Source: Collinsella sp.
GTDB lineage: Bacteria > Actinomycetota > Coriobacteriia > Coriobacteriales > Coriobacteriaceae
DNA length: 15,176 bases
NCBI GenBank assembly: GCA_019419485.1
Contig: DXZV01000028.1
Coordinates: forward strand, 1-15,176
Reading direction: 5' to 3'
The notes under the pieces: model-generated
Seen by the model: only the letters and a program-made list of their open reading frames with translations
What the model was told of the DNA's origin: nothing
The model's database searches: none
Made by a program: the position numbers and the translations under genes
Shown: one piece after another, positions 13,096 to 15,176 of the stretch
How positions within the stretch are numbered: the first letter of the stretch is position 1
How the letters are laid out: every line of letters starts with the position of its first letter

Positions 13096-13108
13096 TCTTG
13101 CTCGAGTT
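13096..13108 (+). repeat. Right copy of the 13-bp direct repeat flanking the insertion sequence
   Basis: TCTTGCTCGAGTT, identical to 11463-11475 and placed symmetrically outside the right terminal repeat. Confidence 0.75.
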
Positions 13109-13154
13109 TCCTGCGCCGGTATTGGCAGCTGAATCCAGGGCATAAAGCACGGGG

Positions 13155-13160
13155 TATAAT
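13155..13160 (+). promoter_or_regulatory. -10 element TATAAT for the large downstream ORF
   Basis: A perfect TATAAT 63 bases before the ATG at 13223. The bases 16-18 upstream give no recognisable -35, so the promoter may depend on an activator or on the nearby insertion-sequence end. Confidence 0.5.
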
Positions 13161-13222
13161 AACGCCCGCATGAGAAATAACGCGATTCGAACTATCTATT
13201 CGCCCACGAGAAAGGTCCGTCC

Positions 13223-15176
13223 ATGGGCATATTCGACAGAGGTTTCAACCCGCTGAAAGGGATCCAAAAGGCCTCTGAGACCGCCAGCGAGGCGGCGTCC
13301 AGGATTGCTGAGGGAGCATCTGAGACGGCGGTGGCGGCAGGCGCCGCGATTGCGGATGCAACGACGACGGCGGGCGAAGCAGCGAGCAGGTTTGCCGAAG
13401 GGGCCTCCGAGGCAGTGACGAAAGCAGGCGCGGCGGTCGCAGGGGCAGCGAGTGGCGCGAAGGCCATCCTCGACGAAAAGGCGGCGGAAAGACTCGATGC
13501 AGAGAAGGCCGAGTACGCGCACAAGGTATGGGAAGCTTTGGGGACGATTGAGGACACCCGTGCACAGGAGTTACTCGATTCGTTCCAGGAGTCTCCGCTT
13601 CCGTTGACGGAAGCCAATGCCGCTAAGGTGAAGTCAACATTTCCGATACCAAGGGAACAGACCGTTGTCTGGGCCGACGCCGAGTTCGACCTCAGGCCCA
13701 GCGGCATCGCCATGACCGAAGAGGGCGTTTACATCAAAACCGACGCTGACGCGTTCGCGGTCCCAGGGAAGCAAAAGAGCCAGTCTAGCCTCTTCTACTT
13801 CGAGTGGGCATACTTCGAGCCCGCCTCCTTCGCCTCCGACGGTGAAAGCAACCTTGCGCTCACCGTCGATGAGGCGTGCCGGGGACAGTTCATTTCCCGC
13901 TGCCAGGCGCTCGACAGCCTCGAGAAGAGTCACGCCGCCTTCACAACCGATGGCTTGCTTGCTGGGGCGGACGATGCGGTGCCCAAAGCTGCGACGGTCG
14001 CAGCGGCAGCGGCCATCAACAGCAATGGGGAGGTTTTCGTCGAGCAGCGCGCGGCGGTTAACAACCCGGCAGGCCACGGCGAGCTCGCCGAAGAGGCGAA
14101 CAACATCATCGACAGGCTCCAGGGCCACCAGGCCGAGATCCTGGGGAGGGATAACGCGAAGAACGGTGCCGACCGAAGGGTCGACGGCATCCTGGTCCAG
14201 ACCAAGTACTACAAGACGGCGCGCGGCTCCCTCGAGGCATGCTTTGACCCGAGCAGCCATCAGTATCGCTACGTCGCGAACGATGGCACGCCGATGCAGC
14301 TTGAGGTCCCAAAGGACCAGTACCAGCAGGTTCTCCGCGGTTTTGAGAAGAAGATTAGCCAAGGCAAGGTCCCTGGCGTCAGCGACCCCAAGGACGCCGA
14401 GAAGATCGTCCGCAAAGGCAAGCTCACCTACGACCAGGCGGTAAACCTCACCAAGCCAGGAACGGTTGAGTCAGTCGCCTACGACGCCGCCACCGGTGCG
14501 GTCACGTGCTCCTGCGCGTTCGGCCTGTCGTTTCTCGCGACGTCGTTCATGGCGTACAGGGAGACCAAAGACATCAATGGCGCCATCCAGGCAGGCATCG
14601 CCGCCGGCGTGCAGGTGTTCGGCCTGTCCTTTGCTCAGCATATGGTCGTCTCGCAGCTCTCCAGAACGGGGCTTTCCAACGCTCTGATTGCGCCCAGCCA
14701 GACGGTGGTCGGCAAGCTCGGATTCAAGGCGTCCGCAACGATCGTCAACGGCCTGCGCGCCCTCACGGGCAAGACCGCCATCAGCGGAGCGGCCGCCTCC
14801 AAGCAGCTTGCGAAAATGCTAAGGGGCAACGCCGTCTCGGCGGCGGTGACGCTCGCTGTGTTCTCGGTCCCCGAGACCTACAAGCTCTTTCAGGGTAAGG
14901 CCAGCGGCGCGCAGTACGCCCTGAACATCGCGAGCCTCGCCACCTCGGTCGCCGGGGGAATCGCCGGCGCTGCTGCGGCAGGAGTCGCGGCGGCGAAGAT
15001 CGGAGCCGCGACCGGCACGGTGGTGTCGCCCGGTGTGGGAACCGTCGTCGGCCTCGCGGGCGGCATGGTCGGCGGAACGGTCGGTGCAGCGGCCGCGGGC
15101 GCGGTCGGCGGGATACTATTCGAGGGCGACGGCGCCTCCTTCGGGAGGTACTTCAACGCAATGGTCTCGTGCATGG
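13223..15176 (+). CDS. Large uncharacterised protein with helical N-terminus and glycine-zipper-like C-terminal part, open at window end (651+ aa)
   Basis: ATG 13223 follows AGAAAGG by 7 bases and the frame has no stop to the window edge. Residues about 14-90 are alanine-rich amphipathic helix with loose repeats (AEGASETA, AEGASEAV), like surface-coating helices. About 160-230 holds GIAMTEEGVYIKTD and SSLFYFEWAYFEP, a beta-rich segment I recall only from uncharacterised proteins. About 285-335 has EILGRDNAKNGADRRVDGIL then VQTKYY (D321, Q326, K328), resembling a PD-(D/E)XK-type D...QxK site; this is tentative. GTPMQLEVPKDQY (about 358-370) and KVPGVSDPKDAEKIVRKG follow. From about 427 the chain is hydrophobic and Gly/Ala-rich, ending in glycine-zipper-like repeats (about 576-635), which suggests membrane association. 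No signal peptide. A toxin, effector or defence role is possible but not shown. Confidence 0.75.
   Translation, partial: MGIFDRGFNPLKGIQKASETASEAASRIAEGASETAVAAGAAIADATTTAGEAASRFAEGASEAVTKAGAAVAGAASGAKAILDEKAAERLDAEKAEYAHKVWEALGTIEDTRAQELLDSFQESPLPLTEANAAKVKSTFPIPREQTVVWADAEFDLRPSGIAMTEEGVYIKTDADAFAVPGKQKSQSSLFYFEWAYFEPASFASDGESNLALTVDEACRGQFISRCQALDSLEKSHAAFTTDGLLAGADDAVPKAATVAAAAAINSNGEVFVEQRAAVNNPAGHGELAEEANNIIDRLQGHQAEILGRDNAKNGADRRVDGILVQTKYYKTARGSLEACFDPSSHQYRYVANDGTPMQLEVPKDQYQQVLRGFEKKISQGKVPGVSDPKDAEKIVRKGKLTYDQAVNLTKPGTVESVAYDAATGAVTCSCAFGLSFLATSFMAYRETKDINGAIQAGIAAGVQVFGLSFAQHMVVSQLSRTGLSNALIAPSQTVVGKLGFKASATIVNGLRALTGKTAISGAAASKQLAKMLRGNAVSAAVTLAVFSVPETYKLFQGKASGAQYALNIASLATSVAGGIAGAAAAGVAAAKIGAATGTVVSPGVGTVVGLAGGMVGGTVGAAAAGAVGGILFEGDGASFGRYFNAMVSCM

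Noticed and set aside
13634..14362. 242-aa minus-strand frame inside the large ORF at 13223
   Set aside because: Antisense shadow. The plus-strand frame is open for over 1,950 bases with a ribosome-binding site and structured composition.
1..15176. CRISPR array, tRNA or rRNA genes
   Set aside because: No regularly spaced repeat-spacer units, no tRNA T-arm/anticodon patterns and no rRNA segments were seen by eye.

Overview
The window looks like the chromosome of a coriobacterium, most likely Collinsella or a close relative. Three things point that way: the coding DNA is GC-rich, the topoisomerase pair is the divergent anaerobe type, and the gene styles are familiar for that group. This rests on recall of protein families; no search was run.

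Layout. 1-2873: the end of a ParE/GyrB-like ATPase/toprim subunit, then a complete ParC/GyrA-like subunit without a visible GyrA box, closed by a strong hairpin. 2973-4262 (-): an AAA_14/DUF4143 ATPase. 4443-5399 (-): a flavodoxin-fold reductase with an iron-sulfur-flavoprotein type cysteine motif, and an HxlR regulator with an N-terminal cysteine. A small cupin (5551-5904, +) diverges from them. 5901-6458 (-): a TetR regulator, divergent from three tandem + strand SIR2-like genes (6602-9120). The outer two sirtuins keep the NAD-binding and zinc motifs but carry Gln where ordinary sirtuins have the catalytic His. The middle one has lost the zinc ribbon and has Glu there. 9104-9841 (-): a carboxymuconolactone decarboxylase-cupin fusion whose best ribosome-binding site is out of frame because of a six-G run. 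It is divergent from a MerR regulator (10021-10461, +), with a perfect 7-6-7 inverted repeat between them.

10462-11475 is about 1 kb with no convincing gene. It holds an AT-rich patch, several perfect hairpins and a well-primed four-codon ORF (MCRC). 11476-13095 is an IS30-type insertion sequence with 28-bp imperfect terminal inverted repeats and a frameshifted transposase. It carries a perfect 42-bp palindrome near its right end and is flanked by a 13-bp perfect direct repeat. 13223-15176 (+) is a large ORF open at the window edge. It has an alanine-rich helical N-terminus, a possible PD-(D/E)XK-like D...QxK patch and a glycine-zipper-like hydrophobic C-terminal part.

How the parts fit: 4.4-10.5 kb reads as a chain of small regulator-enzyme modules (HxlR/flavodoxin/cupin, TetR/three sirtuins, MerR/CMD-cupin), consistent with redox or electrophile response. 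The sirtuin trio is the best candidate for an undescribed system. It resembles the macrodomain-linked ADP-ribosylating sirtuins, yet no macrodomain, GcvH-like or lipoate ligase gene is present here.
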